Source of the DNA: Pyrrhosoma nymphula | Taxonomy: Eukaryota > Arthropoda > Insecta > Odonata > Coenagrionidae | Direction: 5' to 3' | NCBI GenBank assembly: GCA_963573305.1 | Contig: OY754329.1 | Coordinates: 50,869,483-50,933,482, forward strand | Length of the DNA stretch: 64,000 bases | Shown: positions 44,539 through 55,550 of the stretch, piece after piece | How positions within the stretch are numbered: position 1 is the first letter of the stretch | Layout: every line of letters starts with the position of its first letter | Notes under the pieces: model-generated | Told to the model about the DNA's origin: nothing | What the model saw: only the letters and a program-made list of their open reading frames with translations | Databases searched by the model: none | Translations under genes and position numbers: made by a program

Positions 44539-45237
44539 GTAAGTGAATGCTGTGTTATTTCTTCATTCAGCAACGATGAATAATACGGATGAAAGGGTTC
44601 CCTTTGTGATATCGGTATGGAAAAGTATAATTCTATTAGAAATGGCGATTGTTAAGGCAGTTTCTTTTTTAAATTGCGACCTAGAGCGCGATACTGCATA
44701 AGTTACCTCCCCAATCGTGGCCCTATTTGGGAAAAATTAAGGGGAAATGCAGTGGAGTGCCGTAAACACCTCCGAGTGACTCCACAATCCTTGAGGCTTC
44801 TGGTGTCGAAAATTGAGAGGAAAAGGCATGGTTGAGATACGGAGTTGGAGGTATGTATCATTGAGGCAATCAAACATTAGAAAGTGTTGCCTACAGTGAG
44901 AGTAAATCTTGTGCATAAAATAGGAGATTCGGCACATATCGACCTTTTCCACACTTCATTAAACGCTATTAAACTTTCCTTGTTAAATCATCGGAATTAA
45001 TTCTCTGAAATACTGTCCTTGATTGGAGCATCCCCTACTGTCTTGTTGTCTATGAAATTGATACTCGTATATTTTATGCCAACATAAACTAACCGGCTTT
45101 ATTGCTCTCTGCTTCCATGCCTTTTCCATTGGAGATAGTCGAAAAGTTTCATTACTTCGGAGAATTAATTATGTCATTTCTTCCACTTCCTCGACCTTCA
45201 TTGAAATTCATTCGTCTTTAATACATTTCCACCGCAG

Positions 45238-45510
45238 GTCACTATATTTCTGTACTGGTTGGCCTGTGGGACATCGTTCCGTGTGATCTCTACCGGATTT
45301 GATGTGCCCAGGACTTCGGTGCACACAGCTGTGCAGAATATGCTTGGTGTTATGCAAAATTTGGTTAGGACCATAATTGAGCTGCCACAGCATAAGGAGC
45401 TGGAGGGAATAGGCAGGGATTTTGCAGCTAAAGCAGGGTCTCCAGCTTTCTCCAAATGTGTTGGAGCCATTGATGCAGCCACATCAGGGTGTTTTGCCCA
45501 AGAGGCATGA
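45238..45510 (+). pseudogene. PIF/Harbinger (HARBI1-like) transposase fragment
   Basis: After an acceptor-like CCACCGCAG the frame reads VTIFLYWLACGTSFRVIS, then DVPRTSVHTAVQNMLGVMQN, TIIELPQHKELEGIGRDFAA and SPAFSKCVGAIDA. FLYWLACG.S and CVGAIDG are hallmarks of the DDE_Tnp_4 family, and the Asp in AID is the first catalytic residue. The usual GAIDGTH/CHI is broken here: it reads AIDAATSG and the frame stops after about 10 more codons. The two later acidic motifs are absent, so this is a truncated, dead copy. Confidence 0.85.
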
Positions 45511-47834
45511 ACGGAATTCTCCGAGTTCAAATCCAGGCAGTAGTGCAAGTTTTTTAAAGGATTTATCCCCATTCCTCCTCCATTCTCCAAATAATTCTAC
45601 TTTTTCCGACCCACTCACCTATCCTATATGGTGCCAATACCATCAGCTATCGGTCAGTCCCTGATCACTACCTCTACTACTGATATCGAAAGATGGAATC
45701 CATCGCCACCATATTGAGACTAAATTCTTGGACCTGAGAAATAGGCATGCGAACAGGTGATCTTTTAAATTTCTTCGAATATAAATGTGCTATCTTGGAA
45801 ATAAGCTACCATAGGCATTCAATCGGCATAGGTCACCGTTATTCTGCGTTTACAGGACTACTGCAAAATGTGCTGGATAAAATGTTTGCTCTGCCACAGT
45901 TCCGTAGGTTAGGATTTGCGACTCCTTGTCCAATTGAACAAAAAAAAGCTTGGAAACATCCCCTGCCACATCCAGAAGTCACGCAGATTCCTCATAAAAA
46001 CACGCTGTGCATCCATCTCTTCTTCCCTTCCATTCGGCAATCGGATTCTGAGGAAGAATGAAGGCTTTTAAATGGAGCCTTCGTCGTCGAGGCATCTTCC
46101 GGGTTCCCTCTCCCACCTCCTCAGTCCTCATCGCTTTCCCCGCTCTCCTCCTCATCCCCCTGCCATACCTCCTCCACCTCCTCCATCGCTCCCTCCAGGA
46201 GTTCTCTCGGAGGTTGACGACCTTAAAGAGCCACCGCCTCTCATGCTCAGGAGGAGGAGTGTGTTGAGGGAAGAAGAAGATGGTGGGAAGGAGTTGCGGG
46301 GGCGGATGGGCACAAAAAAAGAATATGCATGTCCACACACATGCAGATACACACAAATAAAAATATATAAGAGAGACTGGAGGCTCCTTCTTCTTCCATA
46401 TCCTCACGCGAGTAGAGTGGGTGAGAAAGAAGAGGGTGACCTTGAAGAATGAGCTCCTTTGCGGCTCAATAAATGGTACACGGAATTCCCTTCGATGTAG
46501 GCCACCTAAAGGTGTCTGTTTTCGCAGCTGGGGGGAGGGTGAGGGGGGGGGGGGGAAGAGCTCTCTCAGCACGTGACCGACTGTCGAATCCAGTCGACTG
46601 GTTCGGGCCGGCATACCAGCCGAGGTCGCGCGTACAAACGCGACGTTTCTGAGTTCATTCTTGCAGACTGGGACATTGGGAGCTTTCCATTTCATGTTGT
46701 TAGCTCAGAGCGGAACGAATCGGCGCACTTAAACGCAAAGGAACGACGATGAATGGAACGATTCGCGCCGCGGCGATACGTTCGGTAACCTACCGGTTCG
46801 TAGCATTCTTTAGAGTCCGTCCGAGATAACAGCTCAGTTGAGCATTCTAGCCTACGACCAATCGGTACCAGCGTTTAAATGCCTTTCGTTGAGGCAAACA
46901 GTGACGTGGTCGCATCGACATCATGGATGAATAGATGCCAACCCGATTTTCGATGAATGATTTTCAATTTCATGTTATTCGGTGGTATCCGATGTTAAAC
47001 TTCGATTATTTCATGATTAAACATTTATAAATTTAGCTTATGAAACCTTATGTGAAAATTAACAGAGACGAGTTGAAATCCCAGTTTCACCATTGTGTAT
47101 GCTGCACATCAAAACATTGAAGCAGCGTCATCATGGCGGAGAAAATACGGCTAATCACTTACGAAACCAGGGAACGATATTTAAAATGCTGTTATTCGAT
47201 GCAATATACTATTTTGGCTTATAGAGTAACGAAAAGGAATTAGTATTTTCACGATTGTATGATGTAAGCAAAGGTCACCATCTTGGATTCTTCGGTCACC
47301 TGGTTCGCTTCTCCAAACGGCGTTGAGCACGCTCACTGATTGGCTGTATTTCTTAGTGTCAATTGCGTCATTAGGTTGGACGGACTTTAGGTTCATAGTA
47401 ATCACGTGCGAATATGTTGTGTATAATTACCGAAATCGTTCAAAAATGAATTTAAAAACTTTTTAATTAAAGCTTTTTACCACAGAGTAATTAAAAGATT
47501 TATACCATCCATGTTTGACACCTTTACTGAAAATCAACGCGAAAACAACAATAGCAGATGAGATTATCGAAGTTTTTTTAATTCTGCTCCCGATCTGTTG
47601 TGAAGTTCGCTACCTAGTGCGTAGGATCTAAAACGGATGGAAAACAAGTGCGCCGTTGTGTGCCTAAGTGTGCAGCGGAATAAAGTGAATGAAAAGATAC
47701 CACTGTTTAGTATTCAGTAATTTGTTGTTCCACGTCACATCGATTGATAGGATGATATATACTGGTTCTTAACAGGCCTTACTTCAGTTTATTACATTGC
47801 AGAGTCACGTATAAACTTCTGACACAACTATGCC
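45511..47834. other. No gene recognised; G-rich run near 46530-46555
   Basis: The stretch 46030-46560 is biased (C/T then G/A), giving a long low-complexity minus frame (45979-46695). A run of about 13 G lies near 46541-46553. The 46690-46870 part is CpG-rich. No domain. Confidence 0.45.
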
Positions 47835-47930
47835 CGTGTTCCAGTCCACTTTATCCAACGGGTACTAGTCTCACATAATTTTCCACAACTTGAGGAAGTC
47901 ACGTCATAATCTCTGGTGTTGGGCGTACTT
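47835..47930. repeat. Dispersed repeat F, copy 3
   Basis: Aligns with 43913-43990: TGTTCCA.TCCAC, CGGGTACTAG..CACATAATTTTCCACAACTT and GAGGAAGTCACGTCATAATC in order. Confidence 0.55.
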
Positions 47931-48294
47931 CACGACCTCGGCTAATTTAAGGCATTGCTTACTAGTCGGACGTACCAGTCGTACGAATTCATGATGGCAT
48001 CTGATACACCAAGGGTCGTGAACATCGTGAGTGATCGTGTAAATTTGAATACGTATAGTTCTGCCATTTTTAATTTTTTTTAAATGTTATAATGTCCCCG
48101 CGTTTCGTAATAAACTTCTCTTTGGTTGATATAATATCTTGTCTTATCGTTTTCGATAGAGATTACAATGGGACGGATGCCATGTGTGTCTTTTTTAAAC
48201 GCCTTCTTTCACCGCATATACTTACAAGCGTTAGTTGTCCATTTCGCAAGTATGGCCGAGACTTCGGTTAAGGTGGCTGCAGCGGTTATCGTGA
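47931..48294. other. No gene seen
   Basis: AT-rich stretch without recognised features. Confidence 0.4.
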
Positions 48295-49075
48295 ATCATT
48301 GAGTGCTCATTTTATATTTTTCTAAGTGCGTCGAAAAAACGTTCTTGAACCACATTTCAATTAAGTGCATGTGTGTATGCGTTGGAACTCACCCTGCAGA
48401 CAGAAATGGAAATCATACATGAATTATATTTTTTTCCGTTATTTAAAGCATTTTACGACTAGAGTTTGCACGGTATTCAAAATGTAGACGAAATTATATT
48501 GAAATATATTGTTCTCGAATATTTGACTCGGCGTGACACCTTGAAATATGTTAGAAACCATTATAATTATAATAAATGCATTATTTTGCGTTTAGAAGAA
48601 AATTTGTACATATGCAATCGAACTATTACGAAATATATGTCAAGTGCCCTAAGACTACGTATTACAATAGCATTCAGTGGCGTATCTAGAATTTGGCTCT
48701 GGGGGGGGTGGGGGTCTGGAATATATTTGATATATGAGTACCGGGAATCTGAGTCCTGCCAAATTGGGGGCCCTTCACAGGAAATGTTTTGAAAATTATA
48801 ACAACAAAACTGCATTTTATAGCCCTTTTAGATGTAAATATTCACTTAATTTTATATATATTAATGTTGGTACCCTTAACAAAGTTGCTTCTGAGGAGGG
48901 TCCGGTCACGTTCGTCCCCCCTGAAAATACGCCCACGATAGCATTGAATTTCCAAAAAACCGAATCGGAATGACACAATTTTTCACTTTTATCTATAGAT
49001 ATCAATAATTACAACATACATGCAAGATCTCACGCAAATCTTTACTTTAAAATCTCTCCAACCGCCTTATCTGTA
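48295..49075 (+). repeat. Dispersed repeat B, copy 2 (interrupted)
   Basis: Matches 34290-34860. The copy is interrupted at 48675-48937 by a hAT-like MITE with an exact 8-bp TSD. Removing the insert restores the alignment. Confidence 0.75.
48667..48945. mobile_element. hAT-like MITE, 263 bp, with exact 8-bp TSD
   Basis: ATAGCATT at 48667-48674 and again at 48938-48945 flanks an insert of 263 bp. The insert begins CAGTGGCGTATCTAGAA, and its end, reversed, begins CGTGGGCGTATTTTC: imperfect TIRs sharing GGCGTAT. The 8-bp duplication and CAGTGGCG start fit the hAT superfamily. The insert has a G-run near its left end and a CCCCCC near its right end, and no coding capacity. Confidence 0.85.
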
Positions 49076-49544
49076 GCTTATGGTAGATATTTTTCCGTGA
49101 GGTTCCGCATTTTAGATTTGTCATCCTCGGAATTATCGAGAGTCTCAATCCATGTCTGTTGTCTTAGCCGAGAGTATATTGGCTAACCTTTCTGCTAGCT
49201 TCTTCCGCTCAAAGAAGCTTTGAACCGAACTTTATTTCAATAAAAATATTTTGTACGCTGAAGATTATGCTATATGAGATGATTCTCTGATGCATGCATG
49301 TACCCTTCTATCTATATGCCTTCTTTTAAGGCCGTTTTACACGATGACCTTTATTGCACAATCTGATGTATATATGGATGTGCATTGAAAAATGCGTCGT
49401 GTAAAGCGGTGAATTGCTCCAATGAATGCGCAAATGCATAAACGACTGATGGGAAAATAGCCCCTGCTCTTATTCCGTGCCCACGTTCTCGCAATTACTG
49501 TACATAAAATTGCGCTATTATGTGCCTCGTGTACAACGGCCGTT
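49076..49544. other. No gene seen
   Basis: No domain or repeat recognised. Confidence 0.4.
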
Positions 49545-50130
49545 AAGCTCCTCGTACTTACCGTCTTCCCTCACGTCGTTCGAAATTCTCATTCTCTTCC
49601 TTCTTCCGTGCTTACCCTGGAGTCTTCCCCTCAATTATCCCTTGCAACATTTCTTCTCCCTCGATAGGTGCTCTTTACACCATTGTTGCCTTCTCTGTAG
49701 CTCCACCACCAACTTCTTCTCCTTCCTTTACATCTTGAGCACTGTTTGTTAGTCTTCCTTGCTCCACAGATCACCCTGTTCATTATTCTCCACGCCCAAA
49801 TCTCAAAATCACTGTGTTTAAACTTATACCCCTGGCGTAAATGACACCGAACCACCTAAACCACCATGTTAAAGTTTTAACTAATATTTTCCGTATATCT
49901 TTTCTAAGTGATCACCTTACCAATCCCTTTGTCTTCGTTAATGGCTCCTCTGATAATGCAATCCTACTCGTTATATAATGACAACCTAGCACATTTTCAC
50001 ATGAAAAAACACTCCCTGGACACGTGATATGTTCCACACCTCTATTTTATTTCCTCCCACTTTTATGCGTGGTCTAGTGTCTTTACTTCTGGAAAATCTC
50101 GTTTCCTTCGTCATCTTATGATTGAACTTT
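49545..50130 (-). pseudogene. RTE-like retrotransposon ORF2, C-terminal fragment
   Basis: The minus strand reads TKGLVR..SLRKDIRKILVKTLTWWFR (near 49880-49960) and then, in another frame, FKHSDFEIWAWRIMNRVI at 49770-49825. The family pattern is KKRLVKSLVWSV..LKAFEIWAWRRM. Stops and frameshifts are frequent and the fragment is more diverged than the 20-kb copy. Confidence 0.6.
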
Positions 50131-50525
50131 GTGTTAGAACTTTCATATATGTTTTAAGTACCTCTAAAGTACTCATCATGGCAGCCGTCCCTTGGGTGAT
50201 TAGGTGAATGGCGTTTGGTCATGAGCCAATCAAGAGAGAAAAATAGCTTGCTATCAGCAGAGTTTATATAGAGATACCTCTACAATGGACTGAAGTGTTG
50301 TTAAGGCTGTCAGAAAAAAACTACTAACCAATTTGTGGAACATGAAACTAGTGATTGAATAAATTACGAGAAAACTCACCCACACTGAGTCAGTTGCAAT
50401 CATATGAAAGAAAAATGGTACTTGACGGGATTACCAGTATTTTTCTACAGTAAATATTTGCAAATCATTCCAAGAATGGACAAATTATGTGGAAATTTAC
50501 CGTTTCGCTGATCATTTTATATTCG
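50131..50525. other. No gene seen
   Basis: AT-rich spacer between two RTE-like fragments. Confidence 0.4.
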
Positions 50526-50529
50526 ATTA

Positions 50530-50850
50530 ATCTGAAAAATGACGAGAAAAGGCTGTGTGTTTGAGATGTGGGTGTGGAAGAGGATGAAAAAAGTGCCGGG
50601 GACGGAAAGGAAGACAAGCAGGAATGTGCTTAGTATGGTGGTGGAGGAAAGGAAACTTCTGGATGAGATTAGGAAGAGGAAAAGTAGGTGGTTGAAGAAG
50701 GAGGACCGAGATGGAGGGGAGGATGTTGTGTAAGCGGGGAAGGGGTGGGAAGAATACGTTTTATGGACGGGATGAAGAAGAACAGGACGTTCGCTGAGAT
50801 GGAGAAAGGACTTGTGCTGCTAGGTAGTGCCCTGCTCATGTAAAAATCCA
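50530..50850 (+). pseudogene. RTE-like retrotransposon ORF2, C-terminal fragment
   Basis: The frame from 50539 reads FEMWVWKRMKKVPGTERKTS, then NVLSMVVEERKLLDEIRKRK and SRWLKKEDRDGGEDVV. A shifted frame then gives TFYGRDEEEQDVR-type text corresponding to the FMDGMKK block of the family. Opposite orientation to the neighbouring 49.5-50.1 kb fragment. Confidence 0.7.
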
Positions 50851-52605
50851 GAGGATTTTTACTAACTTCCACTGAAACCTACATTAACCGGTAGATTACC
50901 ATAGTAAAAAAAAATATCACCAAGACAGTCAAAGGGTGTGTTTACTACAAATACATTTTCATTGCCATAAAAAGTAATGCGTGCAATTCAGCGGCTAAAA
51001 TTTCCCAATATATTAGACCCACTCATAAGAATTGCCAGATTTTCATCGCCGATTAAATTGCCTGTCTGATTCTCAGATTTCTGTCGTCCGCCACGTCATT
51101 GGAAGGGTTGAATTGATTGATACCTTTCACCTCGTTTGTGATGATTGTGGACAATGAATGCAAATAAGTGGATGCCATATTAAATTGACGTCACTTATTT
51201 CGTGCGTGCACTGGACTACTCTCACGGAATTCTTGGTGGGGGCGTTTTAACTCTTGTCATTTTCCTCGAAATTGATTTGAATGCAGCTTTTGCACCGTTG
51301 CTTCGCCAAGAATTCATAACTCTACTCCTGTATCTAAGAGGGGAGAGATTCACCCCTGAAACGAAATTTTACGATTTTCTGATATTATGTTTATACTTTG
51401 GTATAAGAATTAATGTAAATCTTATTAAAAAGATGAGCATCCTAAAATCCAAACCCTAACTCATACCGATTGAAACAAATAATTTGCGTGCAATTACTAC
51501 GAATATGAAATTAATTTAGTCGATGCTATTGCTACCTTTGAGTATCCATTGAATGAATACTATCGTATCACGCTCAACTTTGTGAAAATCCAATATTACT
51601 GAATTCATAAAACTTTGTACTTTTCAAAATGGTTTATTCCAAGTCGACCGATGTGACACGGTAATGCCGCCATAGCTATAAATCCAGTCAATTTAAAATA
51701 AGCCATCGTGAAAATCACAAAGTTTTATTTCATGTTATTAGTTTAGCGTAAAACCCAGTCGTTTTTTTTTTAATATACCTACCTATTTGCTTTTTGTGAA
51801 CCCTTTAGTGTTCAAGCATCACTAACAAAGATTGTCTTTGTTTCATTTTTAAGCACTTCCGTGAAAATTGTTCTTTGAGCGAGTATTATTGAATCATCGG
51901 GGAATTGTGGTGGATAAACGTCTTTCGGAAAATTGGAGCGCGTTCAATTTTGGCCCTGGGTACACGCTCGGGGGAAAATCGTTGATCGAATTTTGGCGAA
52001 TTAAATTTAAATCGTCAATCGTTTGGGGCTGCTCACTCCCAAGAACCGCCGCGCCGCTGCGGTCGTTATCCTCCAAATTTAGAACGATAAAAGCGGAATT
52101 AACACACAACATGCCGTCTTAGTGAGAGAATTTTTCACGGAAAAAAATTACGAAATCCGCCTCCTTGGAGCAAACTCTGACCTTATCAAATCGTTACACA
52201 CCCATAAATAATATTATTTTTCGATATTTCCGCCGAATTGACATTCGCTGGAATCCATTCTCTCTCCTCCTTGTGGGAAAAAATATATTTTGTTTTATTT
52301 AACGAAAACCTCACAATTCTGACCTCTTCTGAGTGTCGATTGGCAACGGGGTGTCGGAGTCTTCTTGTGACTGGCTCAGTGGCCTTCCGTTTTATTGGCC
52401 CCGGTTTGGGGTACGTCCAGTAGCAAGTGGACACATTGGAAAAAAGAGATTTTCTTGGTAGAGTGATAATTTTTCTATTTTTATTTTTTTTTAGTTTTTT
52501 AGTTTCATTTTTAATTTGCCATTTCATTGCTGAAGTGCTACCCCTACCATTTGAACTTCACGAACAAATTTGAATTTGCTGTATGTGCCTTCACTGCATG
52601 CTTGA
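50851..52605. other. No gene seen
   Basis: Frames at 51202-51459 and 51868-52122 have no recognisable domain. The second lies in a mild GC rise (51890-52110) but has no clear splice context. Confidence 0.4.
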
Positions 52606-53020
52606 CGATCCGTCACAAGAGTAACAGTCACAAGAGTAACCACTTTTTCTACTTGTAACCCTGTTTTTGTCTGTCTCTTTATATACTTAAACATTATATA
52701 TTTTTGTACTTCATTCCTAAGACACTGGAGTAAAATATAAAAAATATTTTAATGGTATATTGTAATTTGAAGAAGAGAAAATTGATTTATGTTATATAGT
52801 GTATTTCAAGTGTCTTTTTTTGGTCACAAGACATAACACTATTTCTATGTGCTTTTTATATACTAAATTGATGACCTGAGTCCTAAATGCTCGGATGTAA
52901 TTATTAAACGTTATATATTCTAATTCATTCAAAAGTGTTTCCTATGAAAAATCTAATATTTCTATAACCCTGACAGTTTCAATGGAGTCAAATGTGTCAA
53001 AATGTCACAAGAGTAACGGT
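52606..53020 (+). repeat. Region bracketed by the 14-mer GTCACAAGAGTAAC
   Basis: The 14-mer occurs at 52612-52625, 52627-52640 and 53004-53017, all in one orientation. Related text (TATATACT.AA...ATTATATATT; TCCTAAGACACTGGAG/TCCTAAATGCTCGGATG) repeats inside at about 200-bp spacing. It looks like a diverged tandem duplication of about 200 bp. Confidence 0.55.
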
Positions 53021-54420
53021 GGACAGGCCCTTTGATGCTCTGACAATGGCAGATTAGGGTGTGGGCGGTGGTATTCAGGTTCTCTATTCGATGACACGTG
53101 AGTGGCTCTCAATATGGCTGGCTGCAAAGGGCGTTCGATCTATTTAGCTCAAGAGTTTGTCCGGGCGAGATTGTATTTTCCTTCCCCCCTCGTCTTCCGC
53201 CCTTATGATCCGCAATTGAAATAAGCAATGTTGCTGTCTTATTACAACCACTTGAACTTTTGTCCATTTGCTAAACTTTTGACTTCGACTGATTTACCCA
53301 CGAAGCAGAGAGACGGTGTTATAACTCCGAAGAATCTGAGAAGCTCTATGATTGTTTCCTTGCCTCTATGTCTTTGAGCCTCTATTTCTGATACCTTTTC
53401 CCTTGCAACATTTATAAAAATACATGGAATAATGACGTATGATTTGGCATCTCCTCATGTTGTTTGCTGCATTGAAAACTTATGTTTGCGTCGATTGTAT
53501 ATTGAGTGATATTGAAATTATTTCATTCTATTGCTACCGTACTTAGTCATTCTATCTTAACTTATCCGACAGGTTTGCTCAGCGTGAGCTAAACTTATTA
53601 AAAATCTAGGTTTCTCTGTACACTTTTTAAAATCCCCTTCTAGTAATCCTACCAAAACCATAACCTTGCCGTTTCTCTTTAAAGACTCTCTCGCAAATGA
53701 CCTCAGCTGCCCGTCACCTCCCCTAATTGACGCTGCAACTATAACATTGTCGACTGGTCTCTTATCCTCGTTAACACCCAACTGCCCATATCGTCTTTAC
53801 CCTTTGTTCTTAAGATGTTTTAAGAGTCTTAAACAGTTTAAAATGTTGTTAAGACAAACTCATCAGTGTCACCGAATCGTCGAATGAATAAGGGAGTGGT
53901 TCCCTGAAGAGGTTGGAGGGTGAAATATAGGTTGACATTTTAAATATACTCGAAGCAGAGTTATTTTAGGAAGACGTTCAGTTCATTTTACTAAAGCGAA
54001 CATATTACGGTAGATACAATCATCAGTACTAGATATATAAATTAGATCGCATATCGGATAGATTTTAAATGTAATTTTTTCGGCGGACTAAATGTGGTAG
54101 TATAATAGTTGTGATGGATTATTATATGGAATCACCACTCCGTCTAGGTAGACTACTAAAAGTTACTTGTGTTTAACAATTTTTCATTGCTATAATTACC
54201 AGCCCCTTACCACGTACGAAATAAATTCCTGCATGTTGTTATTTTTCGATCGAATATTAATGCCGTAGTATCCATGGATTAGTAGTATTGCTGTTAGTAA
54301 TCAGCATCTAAACCCCTGTATTGATTTTAAACATGTTCACCTGCTTAGCACTGCCCCGTTTTTATGGTATGGCCTAGCGTTGCCCTCACTGCTTCTTGGT
54401 CCTCGTTTGGCGGTCAGGAG
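53021..54420. other. No gene recognised
   Basis: A minus frame at 53557-53781 (VNEDKRPVDNVIVAASIRGG and on) is unrecognised. Nothing else stands out. Confidence 0.4.
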
Positions 54421-54424
54421 AGCT

Positions 54425-54545
54425 CATTGGGGTTCGACCTGTAACTGGAACGAGTATTGCACGTCTGCTGTGGAATTACCGCGTTCCATACACCCCGTAG
54501 GTGGCTTGTACGGTATCTCGTAGATGTAAATTCTCTTCCCCTTAA
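54425..54545 (+). mobile_element. Possible CR1-like 3' UTR fragment
   Basis: CACCCCGTAGGTGGCTTGTA and CTCGTAGATGTAAATTC resemble the 3' UTR end near 465-515 (CTGCCGCTCGTAGGGTAGATGTAGATTG). No coding trace, so this is tentative. Confidence 0.3.
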
Positions 54546-55380
54546 TCTCTTCCCTCAATTCTCGTTGCCCAAATCTTCCTCTACCCTTTCTCCCCCGCCA
54601 CGTCCACCCCCACAACAAGTATTTCTTCCCGCTTAATGTCGTCCCGTTGAACGTGTAGGCAATTACACCCTCGGGTCGATCATGCGATCAACCAAGCTTG
54701 AACTCGATTCCACTTTTAGTGTCGGGGCGATATCGATTCCGAGGAAGCTGGAGCACGTTAACACGCTCCGTCACACCTTTAGTCGAGACGGTGAGTCTCC
54801 GTATTTAAAAAAATATATTTATACAAACACTCGGAGATAAAAATAGGAACAGGAGTGGTTCCAATATTTCTTTGCCACGGTCGTGCCGGCTAGAAGTAAT
54901 ATTACCGTCATCCTGAAGTTCCCTCGAACGTAGAGGCGTTTCCGTCGTGGATTTTGGGTAAGATTTCCTTTCCCCTCTTTGATTTTGTTTGTGTAGTAGA
55001 AGCTGCTCAATCGCCAGTTGGAAAGAAATGGGGAGAAGTTTAAGGAAGGAGTGAATCGTTTTCCGAAAATCAGATTTGTTCACCTCATTCGTAGTACAGC
55101 GCAGTCTCGATTATCCGACGTAATGTGGACTGATGAATCCTCGGATGATCGAAAACTCAGGTAACATTAATAATACTCGGGTAAAGACATATATAAGCAT
55201 GAAAGCCTGGAAAAAATAGTAGAATTCTCCTAATATTTCACTTACAATTAGAGATGAAAAAAGAACTGATTGCCCGGTATGTCGACGTAACTGGGCAGCG
55301 TTGCGTCTGTGTACGCTTACAAACTAACACATTCGTGGATAAACTCGATATTCTGAGGCTTAACTTGGTGAATATTCATG
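54546..55380. other. No gene seen
   Basis: No domain or repeat recognised. Confidence 0.4.
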
Positions 55381-55550
55381 ATGACTGTATCAGTAAAATA
55401 ATTTAGTAATTTCTAAAATAGATTTATTTGTTATCGACCGGCTTCATCGTAATTGATTTCACCTATTGATGTCTCCTTTGCGATGAAACCGGTCATCAAC
55501 AAATGAATCTATTGCGAAAATTACTAATTTATTTTACTGATTCAGACATT
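55381..55550. repeat. Fold-back inverted repeat, about 65-bp arms
   Basis: Arms 55381-55449 and 55481-55550 pair over about 65 bp with roughly 85% identity around a 31-bp spacer. Outward: CGATGAAACCGGTCATCAAC, AAATGAATCTATT, AAATTACTAATTTATTTTAC. The inner word GATGAAACCGGTCATC keeps GAAAC, and the spacer carries ATTGATGTCTCC in the place of CTGATGA. Confidence 0.8.

Noticed and set aside
45979..46695. 238-codon minus-strand open frame
   Set aside because: Composition-driven, rich in Arg/Pro/Phe, overlapping open frames on the other strand; no motif or splice support.
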